Assembly (NCBI RefSeq): GCF_003258705.1
Contig: NZ_CP029480.1
Span: forward strand, 1,674,001-1,738,000
Source: Arcticibacterium luteifluviistationis
GTDB taxonomy: Bacteria; Bacteroidota; Bacteroidia; Cytophagales; Spirosomataceae
DNA length: 64,000 bases
Reading direction: 5' to 3'
In this document: positions 46,090 through 54,107 of the stretch, piece after piece
Layout of the letters: every line of letters starts with the position of its first letter
Numbering within the stretch: the stretch's first letter is position 1
Translations under genes and position numbers: made by a program
Notes under the pieces: model-generated
The model's input: only the letters and a program-made list of their open reading frames with translations
Database searches by the model: none
What the model was told of the DNA's origin: nothing

Positions 46090-46119
46090 CAATGGTACAG
46101 GCGAAAGCTTGTACCATTG
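46090..46119 (+). terminator. GAAA-capped long hairpin after the dehydrogenase operon
   Basis: CAATGGTACAGGC, tetraloop GAAA, GCTTGTACCATTG: a 13-bp stem with one G-U pair. It lies 34 bp after the stop of the subunit 3 gene. There is no uninterrupted T tract after it (TCATATATTTG), so it may be an inefficient terminator or a 3'-end stabilising hairpin; the same tract carries the -7 box of the next gene. Confidence 0.55.
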
Positions 46120-46122
46120 TCA

Positions 46123-46130
46123 TATATTTG
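46123..46130 (+). promoter_or_regulatory. Candidate -7 box (TATATTTG) for the FKBP gene
   Basis: TATATTTG is an exact TAnnTTTG match placed 20 bp before the ATG at 46151, which supports that ATG over longer in-frame starts that would include this promoter in the coding sequence. Confidence 0.5.
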
Positions 46131-46150
46131 TGTTTCTAAAAACGAACAAA

Positions 46151-46609
46151 ATGTCAATGTCAAAAGTTACTGGTTTTATTGTATTATTATTCTCTGTATT
46201 CCTTCTTTCATGTGATAAAGATGGATTTAGTGGCTCTGAAGATAGCCAAATACAGCAGTATATTGAGTCAAAGAATATTGTGATAACTGAAAAGACTGAT
46301 TCTGGCTTGGTTTATATTTTGACAGAAGAGAATTTGGATGGTGAAAGTTTAGAAACGGGCCAAATTGTTTCTGTGAACTATGCAGGAAGACTACTAAATG
46401 ATGAAGAGTTTGATTCTGGAAGTTTTAGTTTTCAGCTAGGCGTAGGCAGAGTAGTTAAAGGTTTTGACGAAGGAATAGCTAAGATGAGAGTTGGCGAAAA
46501 GGCAACTATTATTTTCCCTTCTAGCTTAGGTTACGGAAACCAAAAGCAAGGTTCTATTCCAAAGAACTCTCCATTAGTTTTTGATATAGAAGTACTAGGG
46601 GCTAATTAA
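46151..46609 (+). CDS. FKBP-type peptidyl-prolyl isomerase lipoprotein
   Basis: A 152-residue protein. The ATG at 46151 gives a lipoprotein signal (MSMSKVTGFIVLLFSVFLLSC, Cys as lipidation site); the frame is open further upstream but would cross a hairpin and a promoter box. The FKBP domain is clear: GQIVSVNYAGRLLNDEEFDSG, FQLGVGRVVKGFDEGIAKM, VGEKATIIFPSSLGYG, IPKNSPLVFDIEVLG. It likely helps fold exported proteins at the membrane or in the periplasm. The 3' end overlaps the convergent thioredoxin-like gene by 4 bp. Confidence 0.9.
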   Translation: MSMSKVTGFIVLLFSVFLLSCDKDGFSGSEDSQIQQYIESKNIVITEKTDSGLVYILTEENLDGESLETGQIVSVNYAGRLLNDEEFDSGSFSFQLGVGRVVKGFDEGIAKMRVGEKATIIFPSSLGYGNQKQGSIPKNSPLVFDIEVLGAN

Positions 46610-47169
46610 TTTTTGGCTTTCCACTTAATGTTACAGCCCATACTCGGGTACTGTATCTCCGAAACGTAATCATTAGCCACTACGGCTCGTAAAGCACCTC
46701 TTAGGTCTGTGCCTGTTAGTGGTATGTCATTTCCTGGAGTAGAGCCGTCTAATCGACCTCTGTAAACTAACTTAAGGTCTTTGTCGAAAATGTAGAAGTC
46801 TGGCGTACAAGCGGCATCATAGGCTTTAGCTACTTCTTGAGATTCATCATAAAGATATGGGAAATCATAACCTAGGGTTTTAGCTGTTTTAGTCATTTCT
46901 TCGGGAGCATCTTCCGGGAAATTGATGATATCATTAGAGCTAATTCCTACAAACTGTAGACCTTTAGGTTTGAACTTAGCTACTATCTTCACAATCTGCG
47001 GATTGACATGTTTTACGTATTTGCAGTGATTGCAAATAAACATGATTACAGTAGCTACGTCTGATTTTAAATCTGATAAACTAATGTTTTTCCCAGATAC
47101 GGTATCAGGTAGCGTAAAGTCAGGAGCTAGGGTGCCTATCGGCAACATTTTAGATTCGGTACGTGCCAT
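46606..47169 (-). CDS. Thioredoxin-fold peroxiredoxin-like protein
   Basis: A 187-residue AhpC/TSA-type protein: PIGTLAPDFTLPDTVSGK at the N-terminus, the strand VATVIMFICNHCKYVKHVNPQI containing a CxxC (CNHC) in the active-site position, then FVGISSNDIINFPEDAPEEM and ACTPDFYIFDKDLKLVYRG with the cis-Pro. There is no signal peptide, so it acts in the cytoplasm. It resembles the small thioredoxin family proteins that are widespread in Bacteroidota and whose targets are unknown. Convergent with and overlapping the FKBP gene by 4 bp. Confidence 0.85.
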   Translation of the reverse strand: MARTESKMLPIGTLAPDFTLPDTVSGKNISLSDLKSDVATVIMFICNHCKYVKHVNPQIVKIVAKFKPKGLQFVGISSNDIINFPEDAPEEMTKTAKTLGYDFPYLYDESQEVAKAYDAACTPDFYIFDKDLKLVYRGRLDGSTPGNDIPLTGTDLRGALRAVVANDYVSEIQYPSMGCNIKWKAKN

Positions 47170-47275
47170 ATTTCTTCTTTTACCAAAAATAAGGATTCCA
47201 TCTAAATGAATAAATAAAAAAGGAAGCTTCTATCAATTTGATTTTAATTTGAAAGCAATACTCTAATTTTACACC

Positions 47276-47818
47276 ATGGATTTAGAAAAAATCATTAATA
47301 GCAGATTCTTTGAGTTTTCGGTGTCTGTGGTCGCTATTGTAAGCTTTATTGTTTTAAGAGTTATATCTAGAAGCATAATTAGGAAACAAGAAAAGAAACA
47401 TGGTTTAGACAGAGCTAGGTCTATCTATGCAAATAAGTTTTTTGATATTTCTTGGTTAGCTTTTCTTCTTTTGGCCTTCGGTTTTATATGGGATGTGTCT
47501 TTTAAAGGGATTTTTGCTTCTTTTTTCGCTGTGGCTGGGGTGGCCCTTTTTGCCTCTTGGTCTATGCTTAGCAATATCACGGCATCGGTCTTATTATTTT
47601 TTAATTTTCCTTTTAAAATAGGTTCAAAGATTAAAATAATGGACAAAGACGATTCCGTTACTGGAATAGTAAAAGACATCACCTTCTTTGCCATTCAAAT
47701 TCAAATTGAAAGTGGCGACTTGGTTTCTTATCCAAATAATGTAGCCATCCAAAAGGCTATTGTCCAATTTAAGGAGAAACCCGTAAGAAAAAGAGTTGTA
47801 AAGGAGAAAGAGCAATAA
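47276..47818 (+). CDS. Small MscS-type mechanosensitive channel protein
   Basis: A 180-residue membrane protein with two or three helices, including the pore-lining one (FFAVAGVALFASWSMLSNITASVLLFF, with the Gly/Ala pattern of MscS TM3), followed by a beta domain (FKIGSKIKIMDKDDSVTGIVKDITFFAIQI ... YPNNVAIQKAIV). It is shorter than E. coli MscS (286) because the C-terminal alpha/beta domain is missing. It probably forms a channel that relieves osmotic pressure. The gene is single. Confidence 0.8.
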   Translation: MDLEKIINSRFFEFSVSVVAIVSFIVLRVISRSIIRKQEKKHGLDRARSIYANKFFDISWLAFLLLAFGFIWDVSFKGIFASFFAVAGVALFASWSMLSNITASVLLFFNFPFKIGSKIKIMDKDDSVTGIVKDITFFAIQIQIESGDLVSYPNNVAIQKAIVQFKEKPVRKRVVKEKEQ

Positions 47819-47846
47819 TCGGGTTTCCACTTCATTTGTTAGAAAT

Positions 47847-47854
47847 TACCTTTG
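47847..47854 (+). promoter_or_regulatory. Candidate -7 box (TACCTTTG) for the AraC-MGMT gene
   Basis: TACCTTTG is an exact TAnnTTTG match 18 bp before the ATG at 47873; a TTG start at 47852 would lie inside it and is therefore rejected. No clear -33 TTTG at normal spacing. Confidence 0.45.
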
Positions 47855-47872
47855 CTTCATAATCATATTACT

Positions 47873-48721
47873 ATGAGTGAGCAAGAGCGTATAAATTTTG
47901 AAAGGATTGCGAAAGCAATAAGCTACATAGAACAGAACTTCAAGACTCAACCAAATTTGGATGAGGTGGCAGAAAAGGTCAATCTTAGTCCTTTTCATTT
48001 CCAAAGACTATTTAAAGAATGGGCTGGCGTTACGCCAAAGAAGTTTCTTCAGTATATCTCTGTCAATCATGCTAAATCTATATTGGCGGCTAACAACCAA
48101 AGCCTTTTTGATACTGCCGAAGATGTAGGCTTATCTGGTACAGGAAGGCTCCACGATTTGTTTGTCAATATTGAGGGTATGACCCCAGGTGAGTTTAAGA
48201 ACGGTGGTGAAAACCTTACCATAAATTATAGCTACGCCAATTCCAAATTTGGTCAAATATTAACAGCAGCCACATTAAAAGGGCTTTGTTATATGGGTTT
48301 TTCGGATGAAAATGGTTCAGCATTTGAAGAGTTAAAAGCACGGTTTCCTAAAGCAACTTTTAAAGAATCTATGGACGGATTTCAAAGAAATGGTGCTGCT
48401 GTTTTTGGAGAAGATTGGTCAAAGATAAATAAGGTAAAACTCCATTTAAAAGGAACAGCTTTTCAATTAAAAGTTTGGGAAGCCTTACTGAAAATACCAA
48501 CAGGAAAACTTTCCACCTACGGTGATATAGCACATCAAATAGATAAACCAAAAGCCGCAAGAGCGGTAGGCACAGCCATTGGCGGAAATCCAATCGCATT
48601 CTTGATTCCATGCCACAGAGTAATTCAGTCAAGCGGTATTTTCGGAGGTTACATGTGGGGACCAAACAGAAAAACTGCAATAATAGGCTGGGAAGCAGCC
48701 CAAAGAGAGCATCAAAATTAA
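47873..48721 (+). CDS. AraC-type regulator fused to O6-alkylguanine-DNA alkyltransferase (Ada-like)
   Basis: A 282-residue fusion. Residues 1-105 are an AraC/XylS double helix-turn-helix (AKAISYIEQNF, LDEVAEKVNLSPFHFQRLFKEW, then the second HTH with GMTPGEFKNGG). The second half is an alkyltransferase domain: an RNase H-like region, then GTAFQLKVWEALLKIPTGKLSTYGDIA and the acceptor cysteine in IPCHRV (Cys247). The N-terminal zinc domain of E. coli Ada, which senses methylphosphotriesters, is absent, so activation as a transcription factor, if it occurs, must work otherwise. It removes methyl groups from O6-methylguanine. An alkB-like gene follows on the same strand, so this is an alkylation-repair locus. 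Confidence 0.9.
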   Translation: MSEQERINFERIAKAISYIEQNFKTQPNLDEVAEKVNLSPFHFQRLFKEWAGVTPKKFLQYISVNHAKSILAANNQSLFDTAEDVGLSGTGRLHDLFVNIEGMTPGEFKNGGENLTINYSYANSKFGQILTAATLKGLCYMGFSDENGSAFEELKARFPKATFKESMDGFQRNGAAVFGEDWSKINKVKLHLKGTAFQLKVWEALLKIPTGKLSTYGDIAHQIDKPKAARAVGTAIGGNPIAFLIPCHRVIQSSGIFGGYMWGPNRKTAIIGWEAAQREHQN

Positions 48722-48909
48722 AACATCCTTTTATCGCTCTGCACTGTTTGAACATGAAAAAGTCGATGGGGAATACGCTAGCATATGACAATGTTTACTT
48801 TTTTATGTGAGTTTGCAGAGTGGCTGTTTTTTTGAATACTATTTTGCAGCTCAAAAAAGTATTGCCCGTGCGGCAGCACAATGAAGAACTAATATTAGAC
48901 GATGTTATT

Positions 48910-49509
48910 ATGAAAATCCCAGATGCTTCAATAAACCTTTTACCCCAAGAAGGAATAGTAAACTACCACGGTAAAGTCTTCCCAGAAGAAAGAAACGAAG
49001 AACTACTAAAATACCTGCTAGAAGAAATCCCTTGGAAAAACGACGAAGCCATCATATTTGGAAAACACATCATCACCAAAAGAAAAGTAGCTTGGTATGC
49101 CGATGGAGATTACCCATATCACTATTCAAATACCACTAAAGTACCATTAGCATGGACACCAGAATTATTGACTTTGAAAAAGCTTGTGGAAGCAAAATGT
49201 GGTGTAGAGTTTAATTCGTGTTTGTTAAACCTTTATCATGATGGAGACGAAGGCATGGGTTGGCACCGGGACGACGAGAAAACCTTGGTCAAAGACTCTC
49301 CAATAGCTTCTATGAGTTTTGGAGCAGAAAGGAAGTTTGTGCTAAAGCATATCAAATCAAAAGAGAAAGTAGAACTGCTTTTAGAAAACGGGAGTTTGCT
49401 GGTAATGGCAGGCACTACCCAAACTTACTGGCAGCATGCCCTACCGAAAACCAAGAAAGTAAAAACACCGAGGGTCAATTTGACCTTTCGGTGTATGGAG
49501 ACTGTTTAA
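48910..49509 (+). CDS. alkB: AlkB-like 2-oxoglutarate/Fe(II)-dependent DNA dealkylase
   Basis: A 199-residue dioxygenase that repairs alkylated bases by oxidative demethylation. The ATG at 48910 is preferred; a GTG 30 codons earlier would add a stretch unlike any AlkB. The iron ligands are His119, Asp121 (GMGWHRDDE) and His176 (WQHALPK), and the 2-oxoglutarate-binding arginines are Arg188 and Arg194 (PRVNLTFR). The substrate lid region YHYSNTTKVPLAWTPEL is in place. It is encoded about 190 bp after the AraC-MGMT fusion on the same strand. It resembles AlkBH2/3-type proteins found in Bacteroidota. Confidence 0.9.
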   Translation: MKIPDASINLLPQEGIVNYHGKVFPEERNEELLKYLLEEIPWKNDEAIIFGKHIITKRKVAWYADGDYPYHYSNTTKVPLAWTPELLTLKKLVEAKCGVEFNSCLLNLYHDGDEGMGWHRDDEKTLVKDSPIASMSFGAERKFVLKHIKSKEKVELLLENGSLLVMAGTTQTYWQHALPKTKKVKTPRVNLTFRCMETV

Positions 49510-49558
49510 GTGATAGTACTGATTATCTAAGAAGATCGCTTGAAGTCTAGGTTAAAGC

Positions 49559-50338
49559 TTACAATGTCGCCGCCAAACCACCATCCACTGGTAAATTGAC
49601 ACCATTGATAGAGAAAGCTGCTGGAGAGGCTAAAAATGCCACTGCTGCCGCTACTTCTTCAGGTGTAGCAAAACGCCCAGAAGGAACATTGGCTTCCATT
49701 TCTTGCTCTAGCTTTTCTATAGACTTGTTTTCGTTTTTAGCTCGCATCTTGTTGACCTGCTCCAGTCTACCTGTTTTGGTATAGCCAGGTAAAACGTTAT
49801 TGACTGTGATGCCCGTATGACTTAATTCTTTTGACAAAGTTTTGGCCCAAGCTGCCACTGCCCATCTTATGGTGTTTGATACGCCCAAGCCCAATATTGG
49901 CTGTTTTACAGAAATAGAGATAATATTGATAATTCTACCAAACTTCTCTGCTTTCATGAATGGCACTACTGCTTGCGTAATGATTTGATTCATAACCAGG
50001 TGTTGCTCAAAAGTCTCTTGAAATTTCTCTGGAGCTTCTTCTAAAATAGCACCGCCCGCTGGGCCTCCAGTATTGTTTACCAACACATGAAATTGACATT
50101 TATTGGTAGCAAGTGCAGCTTCTACACTTTTTCTGTCTGTAAAGTCTGCTACTAGAAAGCGGTGTCTTTGACCTTTTGAAATATCTAAAAGAGCAACCTT
50201 TTGCTTTAGCTTCTCTTTATTGCGAGCGAAAAGCCAAACATTGGCTCCCATTTTTGCCAATTCTACAGCAGATGCCCAACCAATTCCGTCTGTTCCACCA
50301 CAGACTAATGCGTACTTGTTTTTCAGATTCAAATTCAT
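49559..50338 (-). CDS. SDR-family oxidoreductase with altered active site
   Basis: A 259-residue Rossmann protein: GGTDGIGWASAVELAKMGANV (cofactor loop), LVNNTGGPAGG (NNAG-like), and the family ending FLASPAAFSINGVNLPVDGG. The catalytic YxxxK is replaced: in the place where it normally stands the sequence reads SNTIRWAVAAWAKTL, so Tyr becomes Ser and Lys becomes Arg. A subgroup of 3-oxoacyl-ACP-reductase-like SDRs has this NTIR pattern, and the reaction of that group is not clear. The gene is single, convergent with alkB. Confidence 0.82.
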   Translation of the reverse strand: MNLNLKNKYALVCGGTDGIGWASAVELAKMGANVWLFARNKEKLKQKVALLDISKGQRHRFLVADFTDRKSVEAALATNKCQFHVLVNNTGGPAGGAILEEAPEKFQETFEQHLVMNQIITQAVVPFMKAEKFGRIINIISISVKQPILGLGVSNTIRWAVAAWAKTLSKELSHTGITVNNVLPGYTKTGRLEQVNKMRAKNENKSIEKLEQEMEANVPSGRFATPEEVAAAVAFLASPAAFSINGVNLPVDGGLAATL

Positions 50339-50435
50339 AGCGGAAAATTACGAATACGATTTCAAGAATGATAGTTTTATTTGTTTTTAGGGCTAAGTCC
50401 TAACTAAAACCAGTAAGAGGGTAAATATGGAGTTT

Positions 50436-50508
50436 GTCAGTTCGAGCGAAGTCGCGAGAACAGGCTCACCAATTCCAAGTAAGAGGTTCTCGACTATCTC
50501 GAACTGAC
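50436..50508. repeat. Palindromic interspersed repeat, copy 1 (GTCAGTTCGAG family)
   Basis: GTCAGTTCGAG at the left end pairs with CTCGAACTGAC at the right end; an inner pair GAGAAC/GTTCTC follows, with a loop of about 25 nt. Two more copies lie at 53687-53749 and 54108-54190. The element lies in the 181-bp spacer between an SDR gene and an ABM-like gene. Confidence 0.8.
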
Positions 50509-50519
50509 GGAGAATTAAA

Positions 50520-50825
50520 TTAAAATATGACCAAGGATGTCAAATTTTGACTAGAAATGCTCCCTTTTTTATAACATGCAAACCAGTCGCCAGCATTTGG
50601 GATGTTAACCATATCTTTCTCTGAAGCTTTTGCAGTTTCTTTTGACTCCCAAGTTACTATATCGGTATAACTACCATTACTGTTCAGGTTGATTTCCCAG
50701 CTGATAAACCCCGGCTGTTTTTTCATCCAGTCGTTCACTATTTGTCCAGCCACTTTTAAAAGCTGTTCTTCAGAAATGTTTTCTGCCAATTCGTAAGTGA
50801 TGAGGTCTTTATACATAGGTTTCAA
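50520..50825 (-). CDS. Hypothetical protein, dimeric alpha/beta-barrel (ABM-like)
   Basis: A 101-residue protein with a beta-alpha-beta-beta-alpha-beta pattern: LITYELAENISEEQLLKVAGQIVNDW, PGFISWEINLNSNGSYTDIVTWESKETAKASEK. The central GFISWE and TDIVTWES strands resemble antibiotic-biosynthesis-monooxygenase-like (ABM) and related ferredoxin-like fold proteins. There is no catalytic signature to fix a function. It sits in the cytoplasm. It begins 12 bp from a palindromic repeat at its 3' side. Confidence 0.65.
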   Translation of the reverse strand: MKPMYKDLITYELAENISEEQLLKVAGQIVNDWMKKQPGFISWEINLNSNGSYTDIVTWESKETAKASEKDMVNIPNAGDWFACYKKGSISSQNLTSLVIF

Positions 50826-50877
50826 AAGATTAATTTTCCGACTTTAAAGATACAGTATTTGATTTTTATAGAAGAAC

Positions 50878-51228
50878 TCAATTGTGCCAAACAGCATACC
50901 GCTGCCTTCTTAAATCTAGTGCTAAACGTTCTTCCAGTTTTAAAGCTTCGGCTCGGGTATTTACAGGCTCAATGTGGTTATAAAGACTAGGTCTAAGGTA
51001 CATGCCATATTTCTGAACAATGTTAGCAGACAGCTTATACCCCTTTTTATTTCGGTACCCAGTTTTGTGTTGAAGAAATCGCTCTTTGGGTGTTTTGCTA
51101 GTCATGCCTACATATAAACACTCCAGTACGCCATTAAACTGAGGGTTAGCCTCACGGAATTTGCTGTTAAGCGTAAAAACCTTTTTGTTTAATTCTATAA
51201 CGTAAACTTGGTAAGTGACTTTGGGCAT
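50878..51228 (-). CDS. GIY-YIG-like nuclease domain protein (small)
   Basis: A 116-residue protein that opens with VYVIELNKKVF and continues ECLYVGMTSKTPKERFLQHKTG, the second half of a GIY-YIG signature (YVG, Arg on the helix). The C-terminal part has NHIEPVNTRAEALKLEERLALDLRRQRY, with the metal-binding Glu. The first motif is interrupted by about 20 extra residues, and the GIY triad reads VYV. It may still be catalytic. Function unknown; the gene lies between unrelated membrane and ABM-like genes. Confidence 0.65.
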   Translation of the reverse strand: MPKVTYQVYVIELNKKVFTLNSKFREANPQFNGVLECLYVGMTSKTPKERFLQHKTGYRNKKGYKLSANIVQKYGMYLRPSLYNHIEPVNTRAEALKLEERLALDLRRQRYAVWHN

Positions 51229-51237
51229 GTTCTGAAT

Positions 51238-51648
51238 TTATCCTTTAGCTAATTTCCTCCCAAGCCAAGCCATTGGCAAATAAGCCAGCACTACGTCTAA
51301 AACATTAAACCACTCTGGTGAACCAGGTAGCATTTGGATATTCATAATGCCACCAAAAAGAAAGAACAAACCAATGGTCATAGCCATTTGAAGCTTTCTA
51401 GTTGCCGCAATTTTAGCTACCACCCATGCTCCAGCTAAAGTACCTAGTGCATGAGCTAAAAATGGAAAAATGAAATGTTTTGGCTGCATTAAAGGCATGG
51501 CTTCGGTAAGGCCTTTCATGGTGGTTATGTCTGCACCTTCAGGTGGTGGTATAAGAATAGGCCCTAACATTACAAGACCCATATTTACAGCACTGCCTAC
51601 TATTACGCCGGCTACTATGGCTAAGATATTCTTAAAAATCGGATTCAT
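51238..51648 (-). CDS. Small four-helix membrane protein, hypothetical
   Basis: A 136-residue protein with four hydrophobic segments (NILAIVAGVIVGSAVNMGLVMLG at the N-terminus, FPFLAHALGTLAGAWVVAKI, MTIGLFFLFGGIMNIQM, FNVLDVVLAYLPMAWLG). Similar small inner-membrane proteins without a known role are common in Bacteroidota. It is 10 bp from the GIY-YIG-like gene downstream, so they may be cotranscribed. Confidence 0.65.
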   Translation of the reverse strand: MNPIFKNILAIVAGVIVGSAVNMGLVMLGPILIPPPEGADITTMKGLTEAMPLMQPKHFIFPFLAHALGTLAGAWVVAKIAATRKLQMAMTIGLFFLFGGIMNIQMLPGSPEWFNVLDVVLAYLPMAWLGRKLAKG

Positions 51649-51701
51649 TTTAGGGAAGATTCTTTCTGTAAATTATAAAAACTGATGTACAGATGGTTAA
51701 T

Positions 51702-52880
51702 CTATTCTTCAATTTTTGGAGGTTTAGGCTTTGCCATAAGACCCATACCCATAATGATTGCGGTCAATATGATGACTTGAATTATCAATGAATTATTGAC
51801 CAAAGTAATAGTATTCTCAGGCTCAATGGAAATAAACAAAAGGATAGTAATAAGTCCTCTTGGGGCAATGTAAACTAGTGGTCTTAAATCAAAACGAGAC
51901 ACTTTGAGCTGTACGGCTCTAATGAAAAAGACAAGAATGACAATACCTAGAGCCCAGAAGATGGTATCTGTATTTAAGATTTCAGAGGTTTTAATCATGT
52001 AGCCAAAAATGATAAAGAAAAGAGCTCTAACTAAAAATGCACCTTCAATGGTTATCTCTTCAAACCTTTTAATCTCCTTTTTGAGATTGTCGGTTTTAAG
52101 CTTTTTAAACCAGTTTATTTTTTCGAATTGCTTAAGGTTTCCAATAGCCAAACCAAACAATAGAATGAAAAGTAGAGCTGGAAGATGGTATGATTTCAAA
52201 ATGGCATACACGAGTACTATCAAAAGTATTATTGGAACAAATTTTACATGATGGTCTATCCTGCTCAGCAAGAGCGATAAACCTATGGTTCCTAATACCG
52301 AAACCACCAACATAATTAACATATGAAGGCCGAAGTTTACCACAGAAAGTAGGCCTATTGTCTCGTTTAAAGCAATGAAGTTGAAAAACAAAATTCCGAG
52401 AATGTCGGAAAAACTACTTTCATAAACCACGAATTCTTTTTCTCCGTCATCCAAGTTTATCACACTTGGAATAGCAATGGCACTGCTGATTACGCACAAG
52501 GGGATGGCATTTATAAGGGACACTTTAAAGGGGAAGTCTCCGAAATAATGAAATGCGTAAGCTAATATGAAGGACAAGCTAATCATAGGTATTAAAGCCC
52601 CAAGAACGGATTTCTTCAATAAACCAATTTTAGAGGAATTAAGCTTGAGCTCTAAAGAACCTTCCAAAACTATAAGTATTAGACCAATAGTAGCTAGAAC
52701 AGGTAAAAGCGTAGAAAAATCAACTAAACTAAAGCCTAAAAAAACAGTGACCTCTTTCATGCCCCAACCTAAAAGCAAGAGCATAATAACAGAAGGGATT
52801 TTTGTTCTGGCCGATGTAATATCAAACAAATAGGCAATCAGCAATAAGGAACAAAACGTAATCAGGATAGCGGTTGTCAT
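51702..52880 (-). CDS. Cation:proton antiporter (CPA1/CPA2-like)
   Basis: A 392-residue inner-membrane transporter with about 12 helices. The helix carrying VLEGSLELKLNSSKIG and the SLINAIPLCVISSAIAIPSVINL stretch correspond to helices of Na+/H+ antiporters; the acidic ion-site residue may lie in SSFSDILGILFFNFIAL. It is probably involved in Na+ or K+ exchange against H+. It stands 54 bp upstream (in its direction) of the four-helix protein gene. Confidence 0.8.
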   Translation of the reverse strand: MTTAILITFCSLLLIAYLFDITSARTKIPSVIMLLLLGWGMKEVTVFLGFSLVDFSTLLPVLATIGLILIVLEGSLELKLNSSKIGLLKKSVLGALIPMISLSFILAYAFHYFGDFPFKVSLINAIPLCVISSAIAIPSVINLDDGEKEFVVYESSFSDILGILFFNFIALNETIGLLSVVNFGLHMLIMLVVSVLGTIGLSLLLSRIDHHVKFVPIILLIVLVYAILKSYHLPALLFILLFGLAIGNLKQFEKINWFKKLKTDNLKKEIKRFEEITIEGAFLVRALFFIIFGYMIKTSEILNTDTIFWALGIVILVFFIRAVQLKVSRFDLRPLVYIAPRGLITILLFISIEPENTITLVNNSLIIQVIILTAIIMGMGLMAKPKPPKIEE

Positions 52881-53047
52881 GTATTAGTTTTTAAGATTGT
52901 TGATGTCCAAGCTCAAATTAATGAAAAATTAGTTACGTGCATTCGCTTTTAACGGTTCTTCTCAGAAAGATTTTAAAACTAGTTAGCGTTTTATAATCTG
53001 TGTTTCCTTTTCTTTATTTTTAAGGTCTAAATACAAAACTACAAGAG

Positions 53048-53662
53048 ATGAAAATATTAGCCATTGGCAAAAACTATGTGAATGAAGGCGAAGATAAAAA
53101 CGCTGGAAAAACGGGTAATCAAATCATTTTTTCTAAACCAGAAAGCAGCTTAGCTACAGGAAATGTAGATGTAGAATATCCATCTTTTACACAAGACTTA
53201 CGTTACGAGGCCGAGTTGGTTATAAAAATAGGTACCAAAGGCAAAAATATTAGTGAGGCAGATGCTGCCAAACATATCTCAGAAATAGGTATTGGGATAG
53301 ACTATACAGCCAAAGATATTTTTGACGAAAGTCGTAGTGGCAAAGGTCCATGGGATTTGGGCAAAGGTTTTGATGGTGCAGCACCTATGTCCACATTTAA
53401 ACCTGTTTCGGCTTTTCCAGATTTAGATAATATCAACTTTGACCTAAAAATAAACGGAGAGCAAAAGCAAGTAGGAAATACCAGCCTAATGGTTTATAAT
53501 TTTGCCGAAATCATAGCCTTTGTGTCTAAGTTCATGACTTTAGAGCCAGGCGATTTAATCTTCACAGGAACTCCAGCATCAGGTACGGGTCAAATTCATA
53601 AAGGCGATCACCTTCAAGCTTCCATAGAAGGAGAACTTATTCTTGATTTTAAGATGGTGTAA
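53048..53662 (+). CDS. Fumarylacetoacetate hydrolase-family protein
   Basis: A 204-residue single-domain FAH protein: MKILAIGKNYVNEG, the metal-binding RYEAELVIKIG, GIGIDYTAKDIFDESRSGKGPWDLGKGFDGAAP, and GDLIFTGTPASGTG are the family motifs. Relatives act on acylpyruvates or oxaloacetate (YcgM/FAHD1-like). The Glu/Asp residues for divalent metal are in place, so it should be active in the cytoplasm. Monocistronic, just before a palindromic repeat. Confidence 0.88.
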   Translation: MKILAIGKNYVNEGEDKNAGKTGNQIIFSKPESSLATGNVDVEYPSFTQDLRYEAELVIKIGTKGKNISEADAAKHISEIGIGIDYTAKDIFDESRSGKGPWDLGKGFDGAAPMSTFKPVSAFPDLDNINFDLKINGEQKQVGNTSLMVYNFAEIIAFVSKFMTLEPGDLIFTGTPASGTGQIHKGDHLQASIEGELILDFKMV

Positions 53663-53686
53663 ATTTGTTTCAAATGAGGTAGTATT

Positions 53687-53749
53687 GTCAGTTCGAGCGA
53701 AGCCGAGAACCTCTAACATGGTCTGTTCTCGACTATCGCTCGAACTGAC
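53687..53749. repeat. Palindromic interspersed repeat, copy 2, 3' of higA
   Basis: GTCAGTTCGAGCGA at 53687 pairs with TCGCTCGAACTGAC ending at 53749 (14 bp), and GAGAAC/GTTCTC pairs inside, around a short loop. It lies 28 bp beyond the stop of the orphan higA-like gene and may also stop transcription of the convergent FAH gene. Confidence 0.85.
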
Positions 53750-53777
53750 AAAGTCTGTGCTAAATGTTTTGGAGCAA

Positions 53778-54074
53778 TTAAGAAGCGTATTCAATTGTTT
53801 TGATAGAATCCAATTCTTGAGCCTTGCAGCTTTCCTCTTCTTCTAAATCAAAGTCATCTTGAAGGCCGAGCCAAAATTTTGCGGAGGTTCCAAAGAACTT
53901 AGAAAATCGAAGTGCAGAATCTGCCGTTATTCTTCTGTTGCCTTTAATGATTTCACTGATTCTAGTTTGCGGAATAAAGGTCTCTTTGGACAATCTATAT
54001 GCTGATATTTCAAGAGGAATTAAGAACTCCTCTTTTAATATTTCACCAGGATGTATGTTATTTAGAGTTTTCAT
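53778..54074 (-). CDS. higA: HigA-family antitoxin, orphan
   Basis: A 98-residue XRE-type helix-turn-helix protein with the HigA/VapI signature: NIHPGEILKEEFL at the N-terminus, AYRLSKETFIPQTRISEIIKGNRRITADSALRFSKFFG and AKFWLGLQDDFDLE. In HigBA systems the toxin gene usually precedes it, but the 5' side here (54075-54258) has no toxin-sized frame, only a palindromic repeat. So the protein is an orphan antitoxin or regulator. Copies of the same repeat stand on both sides of the gene. Confidence 0.85.
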   Translation of the reverse strand: MKTLNNIHPGEILKEEFLIPLEISAYRLSKETFIPQTRISEIIKGNRRITADSALRFSKFFGTSAKFWLGLQDDFDLEEEESCKAQELDSIKTIEYAS

Positions 54075-54107
54075 TTTATATCATTCAATAAAAAATTAGG
54101 GAGACAT

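Noticed and set aside
46016-46150. N-terminal extension of the FKBP gene
   Set aside because: It would cover a hairpin and a TATATTTG box and hide a clear lipoprotein signal that starts at 46151.
48820-48909. GTG start for the AlkB gene
   Set aside because: The extra 30 residues match no AlkB feature, and the ATG at 48910 gives normal family length.
53749-53777. A HigB toxin gene next to higA
   Set aside because: The spaces on both sides of higA hold only palindromic repeats and are too short for a toxin of about 90 residues.
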